Source: CADEED01 sp035525785 (GTDB lineage Bacteria; Pseudomonadota; Gammaproteobacteria; Steroidobacterales; Steroidobacteraceae). Taken from it: a DNA stretch of 64,000 bases. Of this stretch, positions 9,998-19,286 are shown piece by piece; the first letter of the stretch is position 1; every line of letters starts with the position of its first letter. Both the position numbers and the translations under genes were made by a program. The stretch lies in contig DATLDQ010000048.1 in the NCBI GenBank assembly GCA_035525785.1, forward strand, positions 62,001 to 126,000. Reading direction: 5' to 3'. Below the pieces are notes generated by a model. The model searched no databases. It had not been told where the DNA came from and was given only the letters and a program-made list of their open reading frames with translations.

Positions 9998-10037
9998 GGG
10001 GCGGTCGTCTCTCACCACGAGAGGTACTGCCCCTTTT
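9998..10037 (+). promoter_or_regulatory. Terminator-like hairpin in the nuo leader (possible attenuator)
   Basis: GGGGCGGT (9998-10005) pairs with ACTGCCCC (10026-10033) with one G-U pair. Inside it CTCTC pairs with GAGAG around the loop ACCAC. TTTT follows directly. It lies between the tRNA-Leu gene and nuoA, so it could end tRNA readthrough transcripts or attenuate nuo. Confidence 0.45.
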
Positions 10038-10061
10038 CGTGATGACGCGGATCAGTCGGAC

Positions 10062-10430
10062 ATGCTTGCGAATTACCTGCCGGTATTGATTTTCCTAACC
10101 GTCGCCACGGGTCTGGCGCTGGTGCTCATGAGCCTCGGCCTCCTGTTCGGGCGACTCGGCGCCAAGGCGCACGGCGACAAGCAGAAGCTCTCGCCCTACG
10201 AGTGCGGCTTCGAAGCCTTCGAAGACAGCCGCATGAAGTTCGACGTGCGGTACTACCTGGTCGCCATCCTGTTCATCGTCTTCGATCTGGAAATCGCATT
10301 CCTGTTTCCGTGGGCCGTGGTGCTCGAGAGCATCGGCGCCTTCGGCCTCATCGCCATGGGCATTTTCCTGTTCATCCTGGTGGTGGGTTTCATCTACGAG
10401 TGGAAGAAAGGGGCGCTCGAGTGGGATTAG
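10062..10430 (+). CDS. nuoA: NADH-quinone oxidoreductase subunit A
   Basis: NuoA is a small membrane subunit of complex I at the junction between the quinone site and the proton-pumping arm. The 122 residues contain three membrane helices (about 5-27, 62-84 and 90-112). The conserved loop KLSPYECGFE carries the Cys and acidic residues, and FDVRYYLVAILFIVFDLE is characteristic. It is the first gene of a full 14-gene nuo operon. Its stop codon overlaps the proposed nuoB start. The leader contains a terminator-like hairpin, so regulation by attenuation is possible. Confidence 0.97.
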   Translation: MLANYLPVLIFLTVATGLALVLMSLGLLFGRLGAKAHGDKQKLSPYECGFEAFEDSRMKFDVRYYLVAILFIVFDLEIAFLFPWAVVLESIGAFGLIAMGIFLFILVVGFIYEWKKGALEWD

Positions 10431-10957
10431 CTGACAACGCGCCTGACAACGAGCCGCAGGGCTTCGCCGAACGCGGCTTCGTGACCACGACCGTGGACAC
10501 GGTCATGAACTGGGCGCGTACCGGTTCGTTGTGGCCCATGACCTTTGGTCTCGCCTGTTGCGCGGTCGAGATGATGCATGCGGGCGCGTCGCGCTATGAC
10601 CTCGACCGTTTCGGCGTGGTGTTCCGCCCGAGCCCGCGCCAGTCCGACGTCATGATCGTCGCTGGCACGCTGGTCAACAAAATGGCTCCCGCGTTGCGCA
10701 AGGTCTACGACCAGATGCCCGAGCCTCGCTGGGTCATCTCGATGGGTTCGTGCGCCAATGGCGGCGGCTACTACCACTATTCCTATGCGGTGGTGCGGGG
10801 CTGCGATCGCATCGTGCCCGTGGACATCTACGTGCCCGGTTGCCCGCCGACGGCCGAAGCGCTCATGTACGGCATCATCCAGCTGCAGAAAAAGATCGAG
10901 CGCTCGAGTTCCTTTGCCAGCACCCGGGCGACAGGTCCGAAGTTGGCGAAAGCATGA
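10421..10957 (+). CDS. nuoB: NADH-quinone oxidoreductase subunit B
   Basis: NuoB carries the terminal N2 [4Fe-4S] cluster that passes electrons to quinone. Ligands are visible: adjacent Cys46-Cys47 (GLACCAVEM), Cys111 (GSCANGGG) and Cys141 (VPGCPPTAE). The GTG at 10421, overlapping the end of nuoA, gives a 178-residue protein of normal length starting MGLADNAPDN. No closer start keeps the N-terminal region. It overlaps nuoC by four bases (ATGA), indicating translational coupling. Confidence 0.95.
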   Translation: MGLADNAPDNEPQGFAERGFVTTTVDTVMNWARTGSLWPMTFGLACCAVEMMHAGASRYDLDRFGVVFRPSPRQSDVMIVAGTLVNKMAPALRKVYDQMPEPRWVISMGSCANGGGYYHYSYAVVRGCDRIVPVDIYVPGCPPTAEALMYGIIQLQKKIERSSSFASTRATGPKLAKA

Positions 10958-11649
10958 GCGCGGTTCCAAACGAAAGAATTGGCGCGCTGGCAGCGAAGGT
11001 CGAAGCGCGACTCGCCGACAAGCTGCTGCGCGCGCCGTCGTTGTCGGACGAGCTCTGCTACGAAGTGCAGCCCGACGACATCCGTGATGTCTGCCTCGCG
11101 CTGCGCGACTCTCCCGAGCTCAAGTTCGAGATGCTCGTCGACCTCGCGGGCATCGACTATCTGGATTATGGCCGCGACGAGTGGAAGACATACTCGGCGA
11201 CGCGTTCCGGCTTCAGCCGTGGCGTGAATCGATTGGGCCCGCGTGTGCCGCACGACGGCGCCCGTTTCGCGGTGGCTTACAACCTGCTGTCGATCTCGCA
11301 CAACGTGCGCCTGCGGTTGCGTTCGCGCTGCCTCGATGCAGAAGATCCCACCATCGACTCCGTGGTCGAGGTCTGGCCCGGTGCCAACTGGTTCGAGCGC
11401 GAGGCTTTCGATCTGTTCGGCATCCTCTTCAAGGGACATCCGGACCTGCGCCGCATCCTGACGGACTACGGATTCATCGGTCATCCCTTCCGCAAGGATT
11501 TCCCGATGATCGGCAACGTCGAAGTGCGCTACGACGCCGAGAAGCAGCGCGTGGTGTACGAGCCCGTGTCGATCGAGTCTCGCACGCTCGTTCCCAAGGT
11601 GATCCGTGACGACCGCCGGTACGATCCGGCGATCAAGTCAACCAAGTAG
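10954..11649 (+). CDS. nuoC: NADH-quinone oxidoreductase subunit C
   Basis: NuoC is a peripheral-arm subunit (30 kDa family) that packs against NuoD. The protein has 231 residues from the ATG in the ATGA overlap with nuoB. The family signature is clear: AYNLLSISHN, WPGANWFEREAFDLFGI and GHPFRKDFP. The longer upstream open frame is a shadow of nuoB. Separate nuoC and nuoD genes, unlike the fused nuoCD of E. coli, fit a lineage outside the Enterobacterales. Confidence 0.96.
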   Translation: MSAVPNERIGALAAKVEARLADKLLRAPSLSDELCYEVQPDDIRDVCLALRDSPELKFEMLVDLAGIDYLDYGRDEWKTYSATRSGFSRGVNRLGPRVPHDGARFAVAYNLLSISHNVRLRLRSRCLDAEDPTIDSVVEVWPGANWFEREAFDLFGILFKGHPDLRRILTDYGFIGHPFRKDFPMIGNVEVRYDAEKQRVVYEPVSIESRTLVPKVIRDDRRYDPAIKSTK

Positions 11650-11658
11650 TCCGACAAG

Positions 11659-12912
11659 ATGAACGAGATCCGCAATTTCACGATGAACTTCGGGCCGCAG
11701 CATCCCGCCGCGCACGGCGTGTTGCGCCTGGTGCTGGAGATGGACGGCGAGGTGGTGCAGAAAGCGGATCCGCATATCGGCCTGCTGCATCGTGGCACCG
11801 AGAAGTTCGCGGAAACGAAGCCGTACAACCAGACGATTCCCTACATGGATCGTCTCGACTATGTCTCCAACATGTGCAACGAGCACGTGTACGTCATGGC
11901 CATCGAACGGCTGCTCGGCATCACCCCGCCCGTGCGCGCGCAGTACATCCGCGTGATGTTCGATGAAGTCACGCGCATCCTGAATCACCTGATGTGGTTG
12001 GGCGCGCACGCGCTCGACATCGGCGCGATGACGGTCTTCCTGCTGGCTTTCAAGGAGCGCGAAGACCTCATGGATTGCTACGAGGCCGTCTCCGGCTCTC
12101 GCTTGCATGCGGCGTACTACCGGCCGGGCGGCGTCTATCGTGACCTGCCCGATGCCATGCCCAAGTACCAGGCTTCCAAGTGGCGTTCGCAGCGCAATGC
12201 GCAGGCGATGAACGAGGCGCGCCAGGGTTCATTGCTCGATTTCCTCGCTGACTTCATCGAGCGCTTTCCCAAGGCCGTGGACGAGTACGAGACGCTGCTC
12301 ACTGACAATCGCATCTGGAAGCAGCGCACCGTGAACATCGGCGTGGTCGGTCCGGAACGCGCAATGGCGCTGGGCTTCACGGGCCCCATGCTGCGCGGAT
12401 CGGGCATCGCCTGGGACCTGCGCAAGAAGCAGCCTTACGAGGTGTATGCCGACCTCGACTTCGACATTCCGGTGGGTGTGAACGGCGACTGCTACGACCG
12501 TTACCTCGTGCGCATGGAGGAATTCCGCCAGAGCACACACATCGTCAAGCAATGCATCGATTGGCTGAAGCGCAATCCCGGCCCGGTGATGGTCGACGAC
12601 CGCAAGGTGCGCCCGCCAAGCCGCGAGCACATGAAAGGCGACATGGAATCGCTGATCCACCACTTCAAGCTGTTCACCGAAGGCGTGCTCGTGCCCGAAG
12701 GCGAGACCTACACCGCCATCGAGGCGCCCAAAGGTGAGATGGGGGTCTATCTGATCTCCGACGGCGCCAACAAGCCGTATCGCCTGAAGGTCCGCGCGCC
12801 GGGCTTTGCGCACCTGTCGGCACTCGAAGAGATGACCAAGGGGCACATGCTCGCGGACGTGGTCGCGGTGATCGGCACGCAGGACATCGTTTTCGGTGAG
12901 GTGGATAGATGA
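11659..12912 (+). CDS. nuoD: NADH-quinone oxidoreductase subunit D
   Basis: NuoD (49 kDa family) forms most of the quinone-binding cavity with NuoB. The 417 residues begin MNEIRNFTMNFGPQHPAAHG, with the quinone-loop histidines at 15 and 19. Other family signatures are RGTEKFAE, PYMDRLDYVSNM and VRAPGFAHLS near the C-terminus, with the terminal FGEVDR. Like the family in general it is related to the large subunit of NiFe hydrogenases but lacks the metal-binding cysteines. Its stop overlaps the nuoE start (ATGA). Confidence 0.97.
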   Translation: MNEIRNFTMNFGPQHPAAHGVLRLVLEMDGEVVQKADPHIGLLHRGTEKFAETKPYNQTIPYMDRLDYVSNMCNEHVYVMAIERLLGITPPVRAQYIRVMFDEVTRILNHLMWLGAHALDIGAMTVFLLAFKEREDLMDCYEAVSGSRLHAAYYRPGGVYRDLPDAMPKYQASKWRSQRNAQAMNEARQGSLLDFLADFIERFPKAVDEYETLLTDNRIWKQRTVNIGVVGPERAMALGFTGPMLRGSGIAWDLRKKQPYEVYADLDFDIPVGVNGDCYDRYLVRMEEFRQSTHIVKQCIDWLKRNPGPVMVDDRKVRPPSREHMKGDMESLIHHFKLFTEGVLVPEGETYTAIEAPKGEMGVYLISDGANKPYRLKVRAPGFAHLSALEEMTKGHMLADVVAVIGTQDIVFGEVDR

Positions 12913-13451
12913 CGCACGTCGTCAGGACTGCGGATGGCGGCGCGTTCGAGCCGGTGCTCGGCGAAAAGGCCCGACTGCTCAATGAACACACGCGGCACGA
13001 GATCGACGAGTGGATCGGCCGATTTCCCACCGGCCGCCAGCGTTCGGCGGTGCTCTCGGCGCTGCGGTTCGCGCAGGAACAGAACAAGGGTTTCCTCACG
13101 CCCGAGCTCATGGAGGCCGTGGCCGAGTACCTGCGATTGCCGGCCATCCAGGTCTTCGAAGTGGCCACCTTCTATTCGATGTTCGAGACGCACCCTTGCG
13201 GACGGCATCACGTGTCCATCTGCACGAATATCAGCTGCATGCTGAATGGCGCCGAGGACCTGGTCGCGCATTGCGAGAGGAAGCTCAAGATCAAGCTCGG
13301 CGAGAGCACGCCCGATGGCCGCATCTTCCTCAAGCAGGAAGAGGAGTGCCTCGCGGCCTGCACGGGCGCCCCGATGATGATGGTCGATCACGTTTTCCAC
13401 GAGTACCTGACGCCCGAGAAGGTGGACCAGGTGCTGGACGAGCTGAAGTAG
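12909..13451 (+). CDS. nuoE: NADH-quinone oxidoreductase subunit E
   Basis: NuoE is the 24 kDa-family subunit with the N1a [2Fe-2S] cluster and forms the NADH dehydrogenase module with NuoF and NuoG. The four cluster cysteines are Cys105 and Cys110 (ICTNISC) and Cys147 and Cys151 (ECLAAC). A helical N-terminal domain precedes the thioredoxin-like ferredoxin domain, with the typical TFYSMFETHP segment between. The 180 residues match the family. Start and previous stop overlap by four bases. Confidence 0.96.
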   Translation: MTHVVRTADGGAFEPVLGEKARLLNEHTRHEIDEWIGRFPTGRQRSAVLSALRFAQEQNKGFLTPELMEAVAEYLRLPAIQVFEVATFYSMFETHPCGRHHVSICTNISCMLNGAEDLVAHCERKLKIKLGESTPDGRIFLKQEEECLAACTGAPMMMVDHVFHEYLTPEKVDQVLDELK

Positions 13452-13464
13452 GAACTAGCTAGAC

Positions 13465-14790
13465 ATGCCAGGCGCACTCGAAAAGTGGCAGGACAAGATG
13501 AATCTCACGGTGTTCGAGCCGTTGAAGTTCGAAGAATCCTGGAAGCTCGAGAACTATCTCAAGATCGGTGGCTACGACGCGTGGAAGAAGATCCTCGCCG
13601 AGAAGCCGACCCGCATCTCGGTCGTGGACCAGGTAAAGGCTTCGGGCCTGCGTGGCCGCGGCGGCGCCGGCTTCCCCACCGGCACGAAGTGGAGCTTCAT
13701 GCCGCGCGACGCCACGATGCAGAAATATGCCGTGTGCAACTCGGATGAATCCGAGCCCGGCACCTGCCACGACCGCGACATCCTGCGCTTCAATCCGCAT
13801 TCGCTCATCGAGGGCATGGCCATCGGCGGCTACTGCATGAACGCCACCGTGGGCTACAACTACATCCGCGGCGAGTTCCTCGGTGAGCCCGTGCCGCGCT
13901 TCGAAGCGGCGGTGAAAGAGGCGTACGCCGCGGGTCTCCTCGGCAAGAACATCCTGGGGTCTGGCATCGACTTCGATCTGTTCACCGCGGTGGGCGCCGG
14001 CGCCTACATCTGCGGCGAGGAAACCGCGCTGCTCGACTCGCTCGAAGGCAAGCAGGGCAAGCCGCGCTTCAAGCCGCCGTTCCCGGCTGCGTACGGCCTG
14101 TACGGCGCGCCCACGACCATCAACAACACGCAAAGCTATGCGTCGGTGCCGACGATCCTGCGCAAGGGTCCGGAGTGGTTCGCGAAGCTGGGCGTGGCGA
14201 ATGCCGGCGGCACGGCGATCTTCTCGGTATCCGGCCACGTGAACAAACCCGGCAACTTCGAGTTGCCCATGGGAATCCCGTTCGCCGAGCTGCTCGAAAT
14301 TGCCGGTGGCGTGAAAGGCGGCCGCAAGTTGAAGGCCGTGATCCCCGGTGGTTCGTCGGTCTATGTATTGCCCGCAGAAAAGATCATGGCCGCGAACATG
14401 GACTACGACTCGCTGAAAGCGGCCGGCTCTTCGGTCGGTTCGGCGGCGGTCATCGTCATGGACGAGACCACCTGCATGGTGAAGGTGCTCGAGCGCCTGA
14501 GCCGCTTCTATAAGAGTGAATCCTGCGGCCAGTGCACGCCTTGCCGCGAAGGCACGGGCTGGATGAATCGCGTGATCCGCCGGATCATGGCCGGGCAGGG
14601 CACGCGCAGCGACCTGCAGTTGCTCGTAGATGTCGCGGGCCGCATCGAAGGACACACCATCTGTGCGCTGGGCGATGCCGCCGCATGGCCGGTGCAGAGT
14701 TTCCTCAAGCACTTCCGCCACGAGTTCGAATACATGGTCGACAACGGTGGCCGAAGCATCGTCGACGATCCCGCGCGGAGGGCGGCATGA
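13465..14790 (+). CDS. nuoF: NADH-quinone oxidoreductase subunit F (FMN/NADH-binding)
   Basis: NuoF oxidises NADH with FMN and passes electrons to the N3 [4Fe-4S] cluster. The 441-residue protein shows the glycine-rich NADH/FMN loop GLRGRGGAGFPTGTKW (61-76), the NSDESEPGT flavin loop, the second glycine-rich segment in GAGAYICGEETAL, and the cluster cysteines 354, 357, 360 (SCGQCTPC) and 400 (HTICALG). It overlaps nuoG by four bases. Confidence 0.97.
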   Translation: MPGALEKWQDKMNLTVFEPLKFEESWKLENYLKIGGYDAWKKILAEKPTRISVVDQVKASGLRGRGGAGFPTGTKWSFMPRDATMQKYAVCNSDESEPGTCHDRDILRFNPHSLIEGMAIGGYCMNATVGYNYIRGEFLGEPVPRFEAAVKEAYAAGLLGKNILGSGIDFDLFTAVGAGAYICGEETALLDSLEGKQGKPRFKPPFPAAYGLYGAPTTINNTQSYASVPTILRKGPEWFAKLGVANAGGTAIFSVSGHVNKPGNFELPMGIPFAELLEIAGGVKGGRKLKAVIPGGSSVYVLPAEKIMAANMDYDSLKAAGSSVGSAAVIVMDETTCMVKVLERLSRFYKSESCGQCTPCREGTGWMNRVIRRIMAGQGTRSDLQLLVDVAGRIEGHTICALGDAAAWPVQSFLKHFRHEFEYMVDNGGRSIVDDPARRAA

Positions 14791-17012
14791 GCACTCCCGC
14801 CGACAAGGCCGCGCCGCCGGCTGCCCCGCCGTCCGACGTCGTCAACGTCGAGATCGACGGCAAGCCCTGCCAGGGCAAGAAAGGCCAGATGATCATCCAC
14901 GTCACGGATGCGCAGAACGCGTACGTGCCGCGCTTCTGCTATCACGACAAACTCGCGGTCGCGGCCAATTGCCGCATGTGCCTCGTGGAAGTCGAGAAGG
15001 CGCCGAAGCCATTGCCGGCCTGTGCCACGCCCATTGCCGAAGGCATGAAGGTCTTCACGAAGAGCGCGAAGGCGCTCGGCGCGCAGAAGGCGACGATGGA
15101 GTTCCTGCTCATCAATCATCCGCTCGACTGCCCGATCTGCGACCAGGGCGGCGAATGCGAATTGCAGGACCTTGCCATGGGCTTCGGGCGCGATGCCGCT
15201 CGATACAGCGAACGCAAGCGCATCATCAAGGACAAGAACCTGGGTCCGCTGGTGTCCACGGACATGACGCGTTGCATCCACTGCACGCGCTGCGTGCGCT
15301 TCACGGCCGAGATCGCCGGCATGCAGGAGCTCGGCACCACGGGTCGCGGCGAGCACATGGAAATCGGCACGTACATCGAGCGCGCCGTCGAGCACGAGCT
15401 GTCGGGGAACATCATCGATCTTTGCCCCGTGGGTGCGCTCAACTCCAAGCCGTTCCGGTACCGCGCGCGTTCCTGGGAGATGGTCCAGGCGCCGCTGGTT
15501 TCGCCGCACGACGGCACCGGCACGAACATCTTCGGGCACGTGCTGCGGGGCAGGCTCATGCGCGTCGTCCCGCGCACGAACGAAGCGATCAACGAGACGT
15601 GGATCTCCGATCGCGACCGCTTCAGCTACGAAGGCCTTTATTCGGCCGATCGTCTCGCCGCACCGATGGTGCGCGAGAACGGCGAGTGGCAGCGCGTTTC
15701 CTGGGAGGTGGCGCTCGAGACCGCCGCCCGGGGTCTCAAGGCGGCGGGCCAGCAGCTCGCGACGCTCGCGAGTGCGAGCTCCACGGTCGAGGAACTCTAT
15801 CTACTCGCCAGGCTGACTCGCGCGCTCGGGTCGAACAACATCGATCATCGACTGCGTCAGCAGGATTTCCGCGATCAGGATGCCGACCCGGCTGCGCCCG
15901 GGCTCGGTGGCCTCGCCATCGCCGACATCGACAAGCTCGATGCGTTGCTGGTGGTGGGTTCCAACCTGCGCCGTGAGGTGCCGCTGCTTGCGCATCGCGT
16001 GCGCCAGGCCGCGGCGCGCCGCGGCGCCAGAGTCGCGTTCCTGAATCCCACGCGCTTCGACTACCTGTTCCCGGTGGCCGCGTACCTGGAATCCGCGCCG
16101 TCGAAGCAGGTGGCGGATCTCGCGGGGGTGCTGTCGGCGGCGCTCGATGGCGCAGCCGCGCCCGGGCACCTCGCCGGGCTGGTCGCAAGCGCCCAGGTGA
16201 ACACCGCGCACCGCTCCATCGCCGCCGCGCTCAAGGTCGGCTCGAAGCGCGCCGTGTGGCTCGGCGCGCTCGCGCTGCGTCATCCCGCCTATGCGGACAT
16301 CCGTGCGCTGGCCGCGGCGATTGCGACGGCCACCGGTGCGACGCTCGGCACGCTGGCCGAAGGCGGCAACGCCGCCGGCGCCTACCTGGCCGGCGCCGTG
16401 CCGCATCGCGACCCCGCCGGTATCCGCAGCGCCAGTCCGGGCCGCAATGCCCGCGAGCTGCTGACCGGCCCGAGCAAGGCCTGCCTGTTGTTCGGCGCCA
16501 CCGAACCCTGGGCTGATGCGATCAATGCGGATTCATTGAAGGCGCTGTCCGCGTCGGAGCTGGTCGTCGCGATCACGCCGTACGCCGATGAGACCCTCAA
16601 GTCCGTGGCGCACGTACTGCTGCCCATGGGCACCTTCGCGGAGAGCTCCGGCACGTACGTGAACCTCGAAGGCCTCTGGCAGAGCTTCGCCGGTGCCGCC
16701 AAGCCGCTGGGTGAATCGCGCCCCGGCTGGAAGGTGTTGCGCGTGCTCGGCAATCTCGTCGGTGCCGCGCAGTTCGACTACAACTCGTCCGAAGAAGTGC
16801 GCGAAGAACTGCGCGCATTGTGTGGTGACGTGGCCGCGTCGACTTACCAGGGTACTCACGAGGCCAAGGCCGCAGCCGGTTCGTCCGCCGAACAGCGCGT
16901 GGTCGACCTGCCCATGTACTCGGTCGATGCCGTCCTGCGCCGCGCTCCGTCGTTGCAGCGAACCCGCGAAGGCAAGCTCGCGGCCGCGGTGTACGGGGGT
17001 ACCGGCGCATGA
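14787..17012 (+). CDS. nuoG: NADH-quinone oxidoreductase subunit G
   Basis: NuoG carries several iron-sulfur clusters of the electron wire. From the ATG in the ATGA overlap it has 741 residues. The N-terminal 240 residues hold all ligands: a [2Fe-2S] site (Cys51, 62, 65, 79), the His/Cys site (His111, Cys115, 118, 124) and a further [4Fe-4S] site (Cys163, 166, 169, 213). I see no N7-type extra CxxC motif. The rest is a molybdopterin-oxidoreductase-like domain without cofactor function in this family. It is about 165 residues shorter than E. coli NuoG, as is common in relatives with split nuoC and nuoD. It overlaps nuoH by four bases. Confidence 0.96.
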   Translation: MSTPADKAAPPAAPPSDVVNVEIDGKPCQGKKGQMIIHVTDAQNAYVPRFCYHDKLAVAANCRMCLVEVEKAPKPLPACATPIAEGMKVFTKSAKALGAQKATMEFLLINHPLDCPICDQGGECELQDLAMGFGRDAARYSERKRIIKDKNLGPLVSTDMTRCIHCTRCVRFTAEIAGMQELGTTGRGEHMEIGTYIERAVEHELSGNIIDLCPVGALNSKPFRYRARSWEMVQAPLVSPHDGTGTNIFGHVLRGRLMRVVPRTNEAINETWISDRDRFSYEGLYSADRLAAPMVRENGEWQRVSWEVALETAARGLKAAGQQLATLASASSTVEELYLLARLTRALGSNNIDHRLRQQDFRDQDADPAAPGLGGLAIADIDKLDALLVVGSNLRREVPLLAHRVRQAAARRGARVAFLNPTRFDYLFPVAAYLESAPSKQVADLAGVLSAALDGAAAPGHLAGLVASAQVNTAHRSIAAALKVGSKRAVWLGALALRHPAYADIRALAAAIATATGATLGTLAEGGNAAGAYLAGAVPHRDPAGIRSASPGRNARELLTGPSKACLLFGATEPWADAINADSLKALSASELVVAITPYADETLKSVAHVLLPMGTFAESSGTYVNLEGLWQSFAGAAKPLGESRPGWKVLRVLGNLVGAAQFDYNSSEEVREELRALCGDVAASTYQGTHEAKAAAGSSAEQRVVDLPMYSVDAVLRRAPSLQRTREGKLAAAVYGGTGA

Positions 17013-18127
17013 ACCCGCTGGTGCAGTGGATAGGTGAGCTGATCCGTTACCCCGCCTGGCCGGGTCCGTTCCAGTCGCTGTTCTGGATCGTGGGTGTCAC
17101 GGTGGCGCTCATCCTTTCGGTCGCGTTCACCACGCTGTGGGAACGCAAGGTCATCGGCTGGATGCAGCTGCGCAAGGGCCCGAACCGGGTCGGCAGCATC
17201 TTCGGGTTCGTGCCGGGCATCTTTCAGCCGTTCGCCGACGTCATCAAGCTGCTGCTCAAGGAAGTGGTCATCCCCAGCGCCTCGAACAAGGTGCTGTTCC
17301 GCATCGCGCCCATGATCACGTTGATCCCGGCGTTCGCGATCTGGGCGGTGATCCCGCTCAGCCCCAACCTCACCATCGCCAACGTCAACGCCGGTCTGCT
17401 GTACGTGCTCGCGCTCACGTCGGTGGGCGTCTACGGCGTCATCCTCGCGGGCTGGGCATCGAATTCCAAGTACGCGTTCCTTGGCGCCATGCGCTCGGCG
17501 GCGCAGATCGTCGCCTACGAAATCGCCATGGGCTTCGCGCTGGTCGGCGTGATCATGGCCGCGGGTAGTTTGAACCTCGGGGACATCGTCCTGCAGCAGC
17601 AGGGCGGCGCGCTGTCCTGGAACTGGTTCTGGCTGTTCCCGCTGTTCGTCGTGTATTTCATCTCGGGAGTGGCGGAGACCAACCGGGCGCCCTTCGACGT
17701 CGCCGAAGGCGAGTCGGAGATCGTCGCCGGCTTCCACGTGGAATATTCGGGCATCGCGTTCGCGCTGTTCTTCCTGGCCGAATACGCCAACATGATCCTG
17801 ATCTCCGCGCTGACCGCCGTGTTCTTCTTCGGCGGCTGGCTGAGCCCGTTCGACGGGTTCGTCGAGCCGGAGGCTGTCGCGGGCCTTGGGGTCATCGGGC
17901 CCGCGCTCGCGTTCATCGTCAGCGACGGTTTCCAGTGGCTGTTCTTCAAGCTGTTCCTGATCCTTTTCCTGTTTCTCTGGTTCCGCGCCACGTTCCCGCG
18001 CTACCGGTACGACCAGATCATGCGTCTCGGCTGGAAGATCCTGATCCCGGTGACCATCGTCTGGATCGCGGTCGAAGGCGTGCTGGCGTATTTGAAAGTC
18101 GGGCCCTGGAAGGCCGTGGCGGGTTGA
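17009..18127 (+). CDS. nuoH: NADH-quinone oxidoreductase subunit H
   Basis: NuoH is the membrane subunit at the entrance of the quinone chamber. The 372 residues have about eight to nine membrane helices and the family signatures ERKVIGWMQLRKGPNRVG (near 45), EIAMGFALVGV, AETNRAPFDVAEGESE (the acidic quinone-site loop, near 225) and FLFLWFRATFPRYRYD. All conserved charged residues of the E-channel loop appear present. A 3-base gap separates it from nuoI. Confidence 0.97.
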   Translation: MNPLVQWIGELIRYPAWPGPFQSLFWIVGVTVALILSVAFTTLWERKVIGWMQLRKGPNRVGSIFGFVPGIFQPFADVIKLLLKEVVIPSASNKVLFRIAPMITLIPAFAIWAVIPLSPNLTIANVNAGLLYVLALTSVGVYGVILAGWASNSKYAFLGAMRSAAQIVAYEIAMGFALVGVIMAAGSLNLGDIVLQQQGGALSWNWFWLFPLFVVYFISGVAETNRAPFDVAEGESEIVAGFHVEYSGIAFALFFLAEYANMILISALTAVFFFGGWLSPFDGFVEPEAVAGLGVIGPALAFIVSDGFQWLFFKLFLILFLFLWFRATFPRYRYDQIMRLGWKILIPVTIVWIAVEGVLAYLKVGPWKAVAG

Positions 18128-18130
18128 CTC

Positions 18131-18610
18131 ATGCGAAACATTCTCAAGACATTTTTACTGACCGAGCTGCTCGGTGGCATGCGGATCACGCTGAAGAAGT
18201 TCTTCACCCGCAAGTTCACGGTGAACTACCCGGAAGAGAAGACCCCGATGTCGCCGCGCTTTCGCGGCCTGCACGCGCTGCGCCGCTACCAGAACGGCGA
18301 AGAGCGCTGCATCGCCTGCAAGCTCTGCGAAGCGGTGTGTCCCGCCATGTGCATCACCATCGATTCGGACGTGGCGCAGGACGGCACGCGCCGGACCACG
18401 CGCTATGACATCGACCTCTTCAAGTGCATCTACTGCGGCTATTGCGAAGAGGCCTGCCCCGTGGACGCCATCGTGCTCACGCGCATCCACGAGTACCACA
18501 TGGAACATCGTGGCGAGAACATCATGTCCAAGGACAAACTACTCGCGGTTGGCGAGCGTTACGACGCGCTGATCTCGGCCGACAAGGCCGCCGACGCAGC
18601 CTACCGTTGA
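18131..18610 (+). CDS. nuoI: NADH-quinone oxidoreductase subunit I
   Basis: NuoI holds clusters N6a and N6b, linking the peripheral wire to NuoB. The 159 residues include two full ferredoxin motifs: Cys60, 63, 66, 70 (CIACKLCEAVCP) and Cys99, 102, 105, 109 (CIYCGYCEEACP). The basic amphipathic N-terminus (LKKFFTRKFTVNYPEEK) docks on the membrane arm in this family. Length and cluster spacing are standard. Confidence 0.97.
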   Translation: MRNILKTFLLTELLGGMRITLKKFFTRKFTVNYPEEKTPMSPRFRGLHALRRYQNGEERCIACKLCEAVCPAMCITIDSDVAQDGTRRTTRYDIDLFKCIYCGYCEEACPVDAIVLTRIHEYHMEHRGENIMSKDKLLAVGERYDALISADKAADAAYR

Positions 18611-18635
18611 TATAAGACAAGGTTAGGGGAGCACG

Positions 18636-19286
18636 GTGCTGGTCGAAATTCTCTTCTGGTTGTTCGCGTCGATACTGACGGTATCCGCGCTTGCAATGAT
18701 CACGGTGAAGAATCCCGTGCATGCGGCGCTGCTGCTGGTGCTGTGCTTCTTCACCAGTGCGTCCATCTGGCTGCTCATCGAGGCGGAATTCCTGGCGGTC
18801 GTGCTCATACTGGTCTACGTGGGCGCGGTCATGGTGCTGTTCCTGTTCGTCGTCATGATGCTCGACATCAACATCGAGGAAGTACGTGCCCGCGTCACGC
18901 GTTACGCGCTCTTCGGTGGTGTGGTGGCCGGTGTCGTCGTATTCCAGATCGTGAGCGTCGTCTGGACGCGGGCCCTGGGCGTGGACGTGACCACGGGCGC
19001 CGCCGGCAAGGCCGCCGAGTACAGCAACACCGCCGAGCTCGGCCGGGTGCTCTACACCGACTACGTGTATGCCTTCGAGCTCGCGGCCGTTCTCCTGCTC
19101 ATCGCCATTGTCGCTGCCATCTCGCTGACCATGCGCAAGCGCGCCAACCTCAAACAACAGGACGTCGCCAAGCAGGTCGCCGTTCGTCGCGAGGACCGCG
19201 TGCGTCTCGTGCAGGTCGCGGCCGAGAGGCCCGCGCCACCCGCGGCCCCGGCGCAGGAGCCGTCTTCAATGGGACCAAGCAAGTGA
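18636..19286 (+). CDS. nuoJ: NADH-quinone oxidoreductase subunit J
   Basis: NuoJ is a membrane subunit whose third helix changes conformation during turnover. The GTG start at 18636 follows AGGGGAG at a good distance and yields 216 residues with five predicted helices. The conserved LVYVGAVMVLFLFVVMML segment is the third helix. The C-terminal 45 residues (from RKRANLK) form a basic then Pro/Ala-rich cytoplasmic tail. Its stop overlaps the nuoK start (GTGA). Confidence 0.95.
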   Translation: MLVEILFWLFASILTVSALAMITVKNPVHAALLLVLCFFTSASIWLLIEAEFLAVVLILVYVGAVMVLFLFVVMMLDINIEEVRARVTRYALFGGVVAGVVVFQIVSVVWTRALGVDVTTGAAGKAAEYSNTAELGRVLYTDYVYAFELAAVLLLIAIVAAISLTMRKRANLKQQDVAKQVAVRREDRVRLVQVAAERPAPPAAPAQEPSSMGPSK

